64,000 bases of DNA from Streptomyces abikoensis (lineage in GTDB: Bacteria; Actinomycetota; Actinomycetes; Streptomycetales; Streptomycetaceae). The notes beneath the pieces are model-generated. The model was not told where the DNA came from, did no database searches, and saw only the letters and a list, made by a program, of their open reading frames with translations. The position numbers were made by a program, and so were the translations under genes. The stretch lies in contig NZ_BMRT01000011.1 of assembly GCF_014648775.1 (NCBI RefSeq), positions 94,725-158,724 on the forward strand, read 5' to 3'. Numbering within the stretch: the first letter of the stretch is position 1; each line of letters begins with the position of its first letter. Below, in pieces: positions 53,047 to 60,231 of the stretch.

Positions 53047-53883
53047 TCAGGGGCGGCGGATGGTGATGTCGCCCATGGCGGTGCGGGCACGGACCTCGAC
53101 GGTCTCCGCGGCACCTTCGGGGCTGTCGGAGGGGGTGAGGTCGTTGCGCACCGCGCCCAGGTTGGTCTTGACGTCCAGCCAGGCGGCGGTGGACTCGCGG
53201 ACGCCGACCTCCAGGTCCCCGGCGGAGGTCGCCAGGGTGACCCGGCCGCTGACCACCTCGTCGATCCGGATGGCGCCGTTGGCCGAGCGCGCGTCGACCG
53301 ACGTGTGCGCGACGCCGATGCTGATGCGTCCGTTGGAGGCGTGGGCCTTCACATGGCCGACGGCCTCGTCGATCGTCGTCCCGCCGTTGACGTTCTTCAC
53401 CGTCGCGGCGCCGCCGAGCCGGCCGGCCTCGACGCGCCCGGCCCCGATGATCTCGGCGTCCCCCGTGGCACGGCCGAGGTGGATGTCCCCGTGGGAGGTC
53501 TTGAGGCTGACGGCGGCCGCCTCCTCGACGCGGATGTCGCCCGCCGAGGTCTTCAGCCGGCAGTCGCCGAGGGGCCCCTCGCAGAGGAAGTCGCCCAGGG
53601 GAGAGGCGGCCTGCAGCTGTGAGCCCGAGGGAAGCTGGACGCTCACCTCCAGCGAGCCGGGCCGGCCGAAGGGCGAGCGCTTCCGGGGACCTTTGACGGA
53701 GAGCTTGCCGTTGGCGTAGGTCACGTCGGTCTGCTGCGCGGCGCGTACGTCGGTGTCGCTGGCACTGTTGGCCGGCCGGATCTCCACGACGGTGTCCGTC
53801 CGCTCGCTCGCGCTGATCCGGGCGGTGCCGACCTCGAACTCGACGGTCACGGTGATCGGTTCGGGAGTGTCGAAAACAGGCAT
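53047..53883 (-). CDS. DUF4097 beta-repeat protein
   Basis: A 278-aa protein of repeated short strands with the S/A-x-G-D-I/L-x-V pattern (LKTSAGDIRV, LKTSHGDIHL, ANGAIRIDEV, LATSAGDLEV), forming the right-handed beta-helix of DUF4097. No signal peptide is visible, so it is cytoplasmic. It is downstream of an RHH protein gene with a 65-base gap, a pairing common in Streptomyces. Its biochemical role is unknown. Confidence 0.9.
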   Translation of the reverse strand: MPVFDTPEPITVTVEFEVGTARISASERTDTVVEIRPANSASDTDVRAAQQTDVTYANGKLSVKGPRKRSPFGRPGSLEVSVQLPSGSQLQAASPLGDFLCEGPLGDCRLKTSAGDIRVEEAAAVSLKTSHGDIHLGRATGDAEIIGAGRVEAGRLGGAATVKNVNGGTTIDEAVGHVKAHASNGRISIGVAHTSVDARSANGAIRIDEVVSGRVTLATSAGDLEVGVRESTAAWLDVKTNLGAVRNDLTPSDSPEGAAETVEVRARTAMGDITIRRP

Positions 53884-53948
53884 GGCTGTGCCGTCCTCAT
53901 GGCTGTGGTGGATGAGGGAAGAACCGGAATGGCCGGGGCGCGGCGTGG

Positions 53949-54512
53949 TCAGCGCACCCAGCCGGTGAAGCCCTGCGAGTTCCCGTGGCGCGTCCGCCCG
54001 GCGGGCCGGGCAGGGCCGCCGGCGGGCTCGAGGGCCGCGGCGACGGCCCGTACCAGCCAGGCGTTGACCGACAGGCCCTCCCGCCCGGCGGCGTCCTCGA
54101 CCCGGGCCTTGAGGGGCGCGGGAAGGCGGAAGTTGATACGGGCGGTGCCGCCCTCGTCGCCCTCGGCGGACATCGTGGCCGCGGCGGGCGCCGGCGGCAG
54201 CGGGGCGGGGCCACGGCCGCCGCCCATGTCGCCGCCGCGCGCGAGGCCGTCCTCGAAGGTCTCCGGAGCGGGCGGCGGCGTCACGACGAATTCGGGGTCG
54301 AGCCCGCGCAGCCGTACGTCGACCGAACCGGGCGCGAGGTCACGGGTGACCTCGTCCATGGCGGCGGAGAGCGCGTTCAGCAGCGTGAGCCGGGCCGCTG
54401 ACTCCAGAGGCGCGGTGAGCCGCTCGGCCAGGGCCCGGGTTTCCTCACCACCCGCTTCCGCGGCGACCGCGAGCTGGCGATGAAGATCGTCGACATAGGG
54501 CGTCAAGTCCAT
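53949..54512 (-). CDS. HicB-like ribbon-helix-helix protein
   Basis: A 187-aa protein. The N-terminal ~70 residues are helical (MDLTPYVDDLHRQLAVAAEA). The middle is Pro/Gly-rich, and the C-terminus carries an RHH DNA-binding unit (ARINFRLPAPLKARVEDAA, then GLSVNAWLVRAVAAAL) as in HicB/Arc proteins. It precedes the DUF4097 gene on the same strand. Two related palindromes overlap and precede its start codon, pointing to autoregulation. No HicA-like toxin is present, so it is probably not a toxin-antitoxin pair. Confidence 0.82.
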   Translation of the reverse strand: MDLTPYVDDLHRQLAVAAEAGGEETRALAERLTAPLESAARLTLLNALSAAMDEVTRDLAPGSVDVRLRGLDPEFVVTPPPAPETFEDGLARGGDMGGGRGPAPLPPAPAAATMSAEGDEGGTARINFRLPAPLKARVEDAAGREGLSVNAWLVRAVAAALEPAGGPARPAGRTRHGNSQGFTGWVR

Positions 54513-54542
54513 GACGTCATTATGGTGCCAGGATGGCGCCAT
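54511..54542. promoter_or_regulatory. Twin palindromic operators at the RHH gene start
   Basis: ATGACGTCAT (54511-54520) and ATGGCGCCAT (54533-54542) are both perfect 10-bp palindromes. They match at 8 of 10 bases, and their centres are 22 bp apart, two helical turns. The first overlaps the start codon at 54512. Confidence 0.65.
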
Positions 54543-54553
54543 GCGCAAAGCCC

Positions 54554-54588
54554 CTGTCGGCCGATCAGCGCCGCTGATCGGCCGACAG
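54554..54588 (-). terminator. Hairpin terminator overlapping the marR end
   Basis: CTGTCGGCCGATCAGCG and its exact complement are separated by one base, a 17-bp inverted repeat that in practice forms a slightly shorter stem. It spans the last codons and stop of the MarR gene, so coding and termination signals are merged. Confidence 0.8.
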
Positions 54589-55002
54589 CTTCGCCACCCG
54601 CCCGGCGATCCGTTCCAGCGCCGCCAGGTCCTCGTCCGGCAGGGCGAGCAGTGCCGCGGGCGGCTTGCCGATGATGGCGTCGGCGCGTTCCGCGGCGGCA
54701 CGCCCCTCCGGCGTCAGCGAGACGATCTTGGAGCGCCGGTCCGAGGGGTTCTCCGAGCGCTCGACCAGACCCTGCCGTGCCAGGTCGTCCACGACGAGCG
54801 TCGTGTACGGCCGGTCCGTCAACAGCTCCTCCGCCAGCTCCCGCAGCGTCATGGGGCGTTTGGCGATCCGTCGCAGCGCCTTGATGCGGATGAAGCTCAT
54901 GCCGAGCGCCTCGACGACCTCCTTGCGGCGCTCGTTGCCGCCGAGGACGATCTCCCGGAGGTTGTCCCAGGCCCGTCGTGCTGTCTCGTCCTGCGTGCTC
55001 AT
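54565..55002 (-). CDS. MarR-family transcription regulator
   Basis: A 145-aa winged-helix regulator. Helix-turn-helix and wing are clear: MTLRELAEELLTDRPYTTLVVDDLARQGLVER followed by NPSDRRSKIVSLTPEG, the signature DxRxxxVxLTxxG wing. The ATG overlaps the MFS stop (ATGA at 55002-54999), so pump and regulator are co-translated. It probably represses the operon through the palindrome at 56443-56460. Confidence 0.92.
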   Translation of the reverse strand: MSTQDETARRAWDNLREIVLGGNERRKEVVEALGMSFIRIKALRRIAKRPMTLRELAEELLTDRPYTTLVVDDLARQGLVERSENPSDRRSKIVSLTPEGRAAAERADAIIGKPPAALLALPDEDLAALERIAGRVAKLSADQRR

Positions 55003-56423
55003 GAGGTCGTCACCGAGGTCCTGGTCCGGTCGGGGCTGTTGCGGTCGAGGCCGGTCGCGGCGCGCTCGGCGGTCCGAGCGGCCCAGCGGCCGGTGGTGAT
55101 CGTACCGAGGGCGAGGACGGCCAGTCCGCAGCCGGTGACGATCCACCAGCCGGTGACCCCGGTACCGGCGGCGGCCGTGGCGCCGATGACCGCGACACCG
55201 AGCGACGTGCCGACCTGTCGGCTGGTGGACGCCAGCGCGGCCGCCACCCCGGCCCGCGAGTGCGGGAGGCCGGAGACGGCGGTGTTGGTGATGGGCGCGT
55301 TCACCAGCCCGAACCCGATCCCGAAGAGCACATAGGCGGTGAACAGCAGCGGGTCCGACGACTCCGCCTCGAACGCCGCGAAGAGCACACCGCTGGCGGT
55401 GAGTGTCACCCCGGCCAGGACGAGCGGCAGCCGGGGTCCGCGCGCCCCCACCAGTCGTCCGGACAGCGGCGCGAAGACCAGGCACATGGCGGCCATGGGC
55501 AGCATGTGCACACCCGCGTCCAGAGCGGACAGGCCGCGCCGTTCCTGGAGGTGCAGCATGTTGAGGAACAGGAAGCCGGACAGCGCCGCGAACGCGCAGA
55601 CCGCCGTGGCCGTGGCTCCGGCCAGCGGCGCGCTGCGGAACAGACGGGGTTCGATGAGGGGCTCGAAGCGCCGGTTCTCATGGACGATCAGCGCGGCGAG
55701 AGCGGCCGCGGCGAGGGTGAAGCAGCCGACGATCTCCGGGGAGCCCCAGCCCGCCGCACGGCCCTCGATGATCCCGTAGGTCAGCGAGGCGAGCAGCACG
55801 ATCATCAGCAGCTGGCCGGCCGGGTCGAAGCGGCGCGGCCGCGGGGCACGGGACTCCGGTACGTAGCGCAGGGTCATCACCAGCGCCGCCAGCCCGACGG
55901 GCACGTTGATCCAGAAGATCGAGCGCCAGCCGACCGACTCCACCAGAGTGCCGCCGATGATGGGCCCGGCCGCCATGCTGATGCCCACGACCCCGCCCCA
56001 GACCCCGATGGCCCGGGCCCGTTCCGCGGGGCGGGTGAAGGTGTTGGTGATGATCGACATCGCGACAGGGTTGAGCATGGAGCCGCCGACGGCCTGGACG
56101 GCCCGGAAGGCGATCAGCCAGCCGAGGCCGGGCGCGAGACTGCACAGGGCCGATCCGGCGGTGAACAGCGCCAGACCGGCCACGAAGACGCGCCGCCGGC
56201 CGAACCGGTCGGCCGTCGAGCCCGCGAGCATGAACAGCGAGGCCAGGATGACGACGTAGGCGTCGATGGTCCACTGCAGCCCCGAGACCGAGGCACCCAG
56301 ATCGGTCCGCAGGGAGGGCAGGGCCACATTGAGGATCGTGTTGTCCAGGCTGACCAGCAACAGGGCCGAGCAGCAGATGCCGAGGACGAGCCAACGGCGG
56401 CTTGAGGGCAACTCCGAGGTCAC
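54999..56423 (-). CDS. MFS multidrug efflux transporter (DHA2, EmrB/QacA type)
   Basis: A 474-aa proton-coupled drug exporter with about 14 membrane helices. Markers are LDNTILNVALPSL in helix 1, the motif-A loop GSTADRFGRRRVF, the antiporter motif C region GGVVGISMAAGPIIGG, and WRSIFWINVPVG after helix 6. GTG 56423 follows GGGAGG. It is first in an operon with a MarR regulator. The substrate is unknown; the pairing suggests an inducible response to an aromatic or antibiotic-like compound. Confidence 0.94.
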   Translation of the reverse strand: MTSELPSSRRWLVLGICCSALLLVSLDNTILNVALPSLRTDLGASVSGLQWTIDAYVVILASLFMLAGSTADRFGRRRVFVAGLALFTAGSALCSLAPGLGWLIAFRAVQAVGGSMLNPVAMSIITNTFTRPAERARAIGVWGGVVGISMAAGPIIGGTLVESVGWRSIFWINVPVGLAALVMTLRYVPESRAPRPRRFDPAGQLLMIVLLASLTYGIIEGRAAGWGSPEIVGCFTLAAAALAALIVHENRRFEPLIEPRLFRSAPLAGATATAVCAFAALSGFLFLNMLHLQERRGLSALDAGVHMLPMAAMCLVFAPLSGRLVGARGPRLPLVLAGVTLTASGVLFAAFEAESSDPLLFTAYVLFGIGFGLVNAPITNTAVSGLPHSRAGVAAALASTSRQVGTSLGVAVIGATAAAGTGVTGWWIVTGCGLAVLALGTITTGRWAARTAERAATGLDRNSPDRTRTSVTTS

Positions 56424-56442
56424 ACCGACCTCCCGGGTCAGG

Positions 56443-56477
56443 TTAGTTTAATAAATCTAATCATTTAAAGAGTACAA
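56443..56477 (-). promoter_or_regulatory. Promoter with overlapping MarR-type operator
   Basis: Reading the minus strand, a -35 box TTGTAC (56477-56472) and -10 box TATTAA (56453-56448) are 18 bases apart. An imperfect palindrome, TTAGTTTAATAAATCTAA on the plus strand (56443-56460, 14 of 18 symmetric), covers the -10 box. The AT-rich tract stands out in this genome. Confidence 0.7.
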
Positions 56478-56534
56478 CCAATGGAGGTCCGGACGTACTG
56501 GTTTCCTGCCGCGGCCCACTGAAGGAAGAACGCC

Positions 56535-56570
56535 GTCGAGCGGCGCGCCCTTCCGGGCGCGCCGCTCGAC
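56535..56570 (-). terminator. Strong hairpin terminator after the SDR gene
   Basis: A perfect 16-bp stem (GTCGAGCGGCGCGCCC and complement) with a TTCC loop, 43 bases beyond the SDR stop on the minus strand. It insulates the MFS-marR promoter. Confidence 0.9.
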
Positions 56571-56612
56571 AGCGCTTTGCGGGATGGCGTTTTGCGGGAC
56601 GGGCCCCGGCGC

Positions 56613-57380
56613 TCAGGGCTCCTGCGCCGTGGGCCGCACCATGATCTCGTTGACGGCCGCGTGCGGCGGCTGGGTCACCATGAAGACGACGGCCCGGGCG
56701 ATGTCCTCGGCGCGCAGCCACGCCTCCCGGGGCATGCCGGGCGCGACCGGCTCCCAGCCCTCGCCGGCCGTCATCTCCGTGCTGGTCAAGCCGGGCTCCA
56801 CCAGGCCCACTCTGACGGCCCGGCCGGTCAACTCCTGGCGCAGCGCCTCGCTGAAGACACCGACCGCGTGTTTGGTCGCCGAGTAGACGCTGTTGTTCTT
56901 GCGGACGATACGGCCGGCCACCGAGCTGATGGTGACGAGATCGGCGACCCCGCGCCGCCCGTCCCCGGCCGCGCCCACCAGATGGGGCAGGGCCGCGCGC
57001 GAGACGTTCAGGACGGCGGTGAAGTTGAGGTCCACCATCCGCTGCCACTCCTGCGGGTCGCCCGCCTCGACCGCGCCCCGGGCCACGTAACCGGCGCTGT
57101 TGACGACCACGTCCAGCCGGCCCAGGTGCCGCACGCCGTCCTCGACGACACCGCGGGCCCGCGCGCCCTCGCTCAGGTCGGCGGGGAGGACGGCGCACGT
57201 GCCGCCCTCGTGGCGAATCTCTGCGGCCACCCGTTCCAGCCGTTCGGCGCGACGGGCCACGAGGGCGACTCCCGCGCCCTCCCGGGCCAGGGCGAGAGCG
57301 ATGGCCGCCCCGATCCCGCTCGACGCGCCGGTCACCAGCGCGGCGCACCCCGACAGTGGCGCGTCGGACGTGTCACTCAC
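56613..57380 (-). CDS. Short-chain dehydrogenase/reductase
   Basis: A 255-aa classical SDR oxidoreductase. It has the cofactor loop TGASSGIG at residues 17-24, NSAG near 94-97, catalytic Ser 152-153, and YSATK with Tyr 166 and Lys 170. Arg residues after strand 2 (VARRAERLER) favour NADP. GTG 57380 opens the family N-terminus. Monocistronic between a terminator and the divergent chitosanase. The substrate is unknown. Confidence 0.92.
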   Translation of the reverse strand: MSDTSDAPLSGCAALVTGASSGIGAAIALALAREGAGVALVARRAERLERVAAEIRHEGGTCAVLPADLSEGARARGVVEDGVRHLGRLDVVVNSAGYVARGAVEAGDPQEWQRMVDLNFTAVLNVSRAALPHLVGAAGDGRRGVADLVTISSVAGRIVRKNNSVYSATKHAVGVFSEALRQELTGRAVRVGLVEPGLTSTEMTAGEGWEPVAPGMPREAWLRAEDIARAVVFMVTQPPHAAVNEIMVRPTAQEP

Positions 57381-57635
57381 CCTGCCTCCTCACACATGGC
57401 TCACATATGGCGATGGCCGATGAGTAACGGGTACCCCGCACCCGCGCCGGGATAGCACCCAGCCGCATCCCGACACCGCATCCCCACCCCGTCCGCGCCG
57501 GGCGCCGCGCGTTCAGCCAAGCGGGTCGGAAAGTCCGGGGCCCGGCCCGGACGCTTGTGGCCACTGCCGCCCCACGGTTATCCAAGGATCACCACAGCCC
57601 CCTGCGGCCCTTGAGCCCCGCCCCGGGAGAAGCCC

Positions 57636-58487
57636 ATGCGCGACCGGCCAGCCCGAAGACCGCCTCGGATCGCTCGAAGAAATCTTCGGATCGGCTGCGC
57701 CGGCCTGGCGGTCGCTCTCACCGTGGGCGCCGCGCGGACTCCCGAACCCGGCCTCGACTGCCCGCCCGCCAAGGAAGTGGCGATGGAGCTGGTCGCCAGC
57801 GCCGAGAACTCCACCCTGGACTGGAGGAGCCAGTACCAGTACATCGAGGACATCGGCGACGGGCAGGGCTACACCGGCGGCATCATCGGCTTCTGCTCGG
57901 GCACCGGGGACATGCTCGAGGTCGTCACCCTCTACACCCGGAACAAGCCCGCCAACCCGCTCGCCGCGTTCCTTCCCGCCCTGCGCAAGGTCAACGGCAC
58001 CTCCTCCCACGCCGGGCTCGGCGACCCGTTCGTCAAGGCGTGGAAGACGGCCGCCACCGACAAGGCGTTCCAGGAGGCGCAGGAAGAGGAACGCGACCAC
58101 GTCTACTTCGAGCCCTCGGTGCGCCGGGCCAAGGCGGACGGACTGCGCACACTCGGCCAGTTCGTCTACTTCGACGCCACCGTCATGCACGGTGGCGGTG
58201 ACGACCGCAACGGCTTCGGCTCCATCCGCAAGAACGCCATGGCCAAGGCGAAGCCACCGGCCCTGGGCGGGGACGAGGCGGCCTACCTCAACGCCTTCCT
58301 CGACGCGCGCAAGGCCGCCATCAAGCGCGCCACGGTCCACGGCGACACCAGCCGCGTCGACACCGAGCAGCGCGTCTTCCTCAACGAGCGGAACTTCACC
58401 CTCCAGCCGCCGCTGCGCTGGAAGACCTACGGCGACCCCTACGAGATCCGGAACTGGCCGAGCCCGGAAAACCGCCACGCCACGTGA
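57636..58487 (+). CDS. csn: Secreted GH46 chitosanase
   Basis: A 283-aa endo-chitosanase that cleaves chitosan outside the cell. A signal peptide covers about residues 1-34 (RRNLRIGCAGLAVALTVGAA). The GH46 catalytic pair is intact by alignment with the Streptomyces N174 enzyme from memory: Glu 57 in ELVASAEN and Asp 75 in EDIGDGQGYTGG. GFCSGTGDMLE follows. Length is normal. No CsnR-type operator was recognised upstream. It is monocistronic. Confidence 0.95.
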   Translation: MRDRPARRPPRIARRNLRIGCAGLAVALTVGAARTPEPGLDCPPAKEVAMELVASAENSTLDWRSQYQYIEDIGDGQGYTGGIIGFCSGTGDMLEVVTLYTRNKPANPLAAFLPALRKVNGTSSHAGLGDPFVKAWKTAATDKAFQEAQEEERDHVYFEPSVRRAKADGLRTLGQFVYFDATVMHGGGDDRNGFGSIRKNAMAKAKPPALGGDEAAYLNAFLDARKAAIKRATVHGDTSRVDTEQRVFLNERNFTLQPPLRWKTYGDPYEIRNWPSPENRHAT

Positions 58488-58530
58488 AAACCCTTCGACG
58501 CGCGCTTTATCCCTATATACGTTTTCCCCT

Positions 58531-59502
58531 ATGAATGTCACCCTCAAGCCGCTCGGCGCAGCCGACGCCCGTGACCTCACGCGGCTGCGGCGAGAGATCG
58601 AGCACGTCGACATGACCGGCACGCACGAGGACGAGACGGACGTCCTGCACGAGCTCGCCGACCCCAAGCTGAACCTGGCCCGCAACACCACGGGCGTCTG
58701 GCAGGACGGGCGGCTGGTGGCGTACGCGATGGTGTACGAGCCCGAGAACGTACGGGACATCGCCCGCTTCGGCACCGCGGCCGCCGTCCACCCCGCCCGG
58801 CGCCGCCGCGGCATCGGGGAGCACCTCACCGGCTGGATGCGCACCCGGGCCCGGGAGATCTGGGCCGAGCACCACCGGGGCGCCGGCGTGCCGGGCGAGT
58901 TGCTGATCGACGGGGTGGCCACGAACGAGGGGCTCGCCGCCCTGGCCGAGCGCACCGGGTTCAAGCCCTGCCGCTACTGGTTCAGCATGGGACACGAGCT
59001 GCGCGCGCGTGACCTGCCCACCCCGGGCACACCCGACGGGCTGCGCCTGGTGCCCTTCCACCGGGCCCTGGACGAGGCCACCCGTGACGCCCACAACGAC
59101 GCCTTCCGCGACCACTGGAGCTTCACCGAGACGGACCGCACCGACTGGGAGACCTGGTTCACGGGCGACCGTTCCTTCCGCGCCGGGCTCTCCGCCCTCC
59201 TGCTCGACGCCGACGACCGCGTGGCCGCGTACCTCCTCGCCGACGAGTACGTCGCCGACGGTGCGGCCACCGGGCTCCGCGCCTGCGCGATCGGCCACCT
59301 GGGCACCCGGCCGGCCCACCGGGGCCGGGGCGCGGCGCGCGCCCTGCTGGCGCACACACTGGCCCGGGCCGGACGCCAGGGCTACGACCGGGCGGAGCTG
59401 GTCGTCGACGCCGCCAACCCCACGGGAGCGCTGGGGCTCTACCGGCGGGTGGGTTTCGTGACGGAACGGGAGTTCATCACGTACGCTCAACCGCTGGACT
59501 GA
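58531..59502 (+). CDS. Double-GNAT acetyltransferase
   Basis: A 323-aa protein with two tandem GNAT folds. The first has an acetyl-CoA loop VHPARRRRGIGEHL near residue 90. The second has LGTRPAHRGRGAARALLAHT near residue 258 and NPTGALGLYRRVGF near the end. Both loops keep the Q/R-x-x-G-x-G/A pattern, so both may bind cofactor. ATG 58531 is the clear start. The substrate is unknown; aminoglycoside- or mycothiol-type relatives share this layout. Confidence 0.88.
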   Translation: MNVTLKPLGAADARDLTRLRREIEHVDMTGTHEDETDVLHELADPKLNLARNTTGVWQDGRLVAYAMVYEPENVRDIARFGTAAAVHPARRRRGIGEHLTGWMRTRAREIWAEHHRGAGVPGELLIDGVATNEGLAALAERTGFKPCRYWFSMGHELRARDLPTPGTPDGLRLVPFHRALDEATRDAHNDAFRDHWSFTETDRTDWETWFTGDRSFRAGLSALLLDADDRVAAYLLADEYVADGAATGLRACAIGHLGTRPAHRGRGAARALLAHTLARAGRQGYDRAELVVDAANPTGALGLYRRVGFVTEREFITYAQPLD

Positions 59503-59542
59503 GCCGCCTCGTTCACCCTTTCGAGAGTCTGGAAACCACGCC

Positions 59543-60187
59543 ATGTCCCGTGTGAGGGTCCACAACCTCTCCGTCTCGCTCGACGGCTACGCCACCGGCG
59601 AAGGACAGAGCCTCGACGCGCCCTTCGGCCACGCCGGAACCCGGCTCCTCGAATGGTTCCTCCGGACGCGCGCCTTCCGCGAGGTGCACGGGGAGTCAGG
59701 TGGTGAGACCGGGGTCGACGACGCCCTCGCGCGGGCCTGGGGCCCCGGCATCGGGGCCGAGATCATGGGCCGCAACAAATTCGGTCCGCAGCGCGGCCCG
59801 TGGGAGGACCACGAGTGGACCGGATGGTGGGGAGCCGAGCCGCCGTTCCGCACGCCGGTGTTCGTCCTGACCCACCACCCCCGCCCCAGCCTGGAGATGG
59901 AAGGGGGCACGACCTTCCACTTCATCGACGCCTCGCCGCACGAGGCCCTGCGCCGGGCGCGCGAGGCCGCCGGAGGCCTGGACGTACGGATCGGCGGCGG
60001 CCCGAGCACGGTCCGCGAGTTCCTGGCCGCCGATCTGATCGACCACCTGCACGTCGTCATCGTCCCCATCGTCCTGGGCCGCGGCGAGCGCCTGTGGGAC
60101 GGCTGCGAAGGACTCGAGGAGCGCTTCCGGACCGAGTCCGTCACCACCCCCGGCGGGGTCACGCACATGATCTTCTCCCGCCCGTAG
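59543..60187 (+). CDS. Dihydrofolate reductase-like (RibD C-terminal) protein
   Basis: A 214-aa reductase-like protein. Typical segments are VHNLSVSLDGYATG at the N-terminus, EIMGRNKFGP near residue 73, VFVLTHHPRPSLEMEGGTTF, and the nucleotide site VRIGGGPSTVREFLAADLIDHL followed by VPIVLGRGERLW. This is the DHFR/RibD superfamily, but it is unlikely to be the cell's folate enzyme. It lies 40 bases after the acetyltransferase and may share its transcript. Confidence 0.9.
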   Translation: MSRVRVHNLSVSLDGYATGEGQSLDAPFGHAGTRLLEWFLRTRAFREVHGESGGETGVDDALARAWGPGIGAEIMGRNKFGPQRGPWEDHEWTGWWGAEPPFRTPVFVLTHHPRPSLEMEGGTTFHFIDASPHEALRRAREAAGGLDVRIGGGPSTVREFLAADLIDHLHVVIVPIVLGRGERLWDGCEGLEERFRTESVTTPGGVTHMIFSRP

Positions 60188-60231
60188 CCCACGGCCCACC
60201 GAGCCCGCCGGGCCCAGCGGGGGAACCGGCG

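Noticed and set aside
53949..54512. A type II toxin-antitoxin system centred on the HicB-like gene
   Set aside because: No HicA-like small toxin is adjacent; the partner is a DUF4097 beta-repeat protein.
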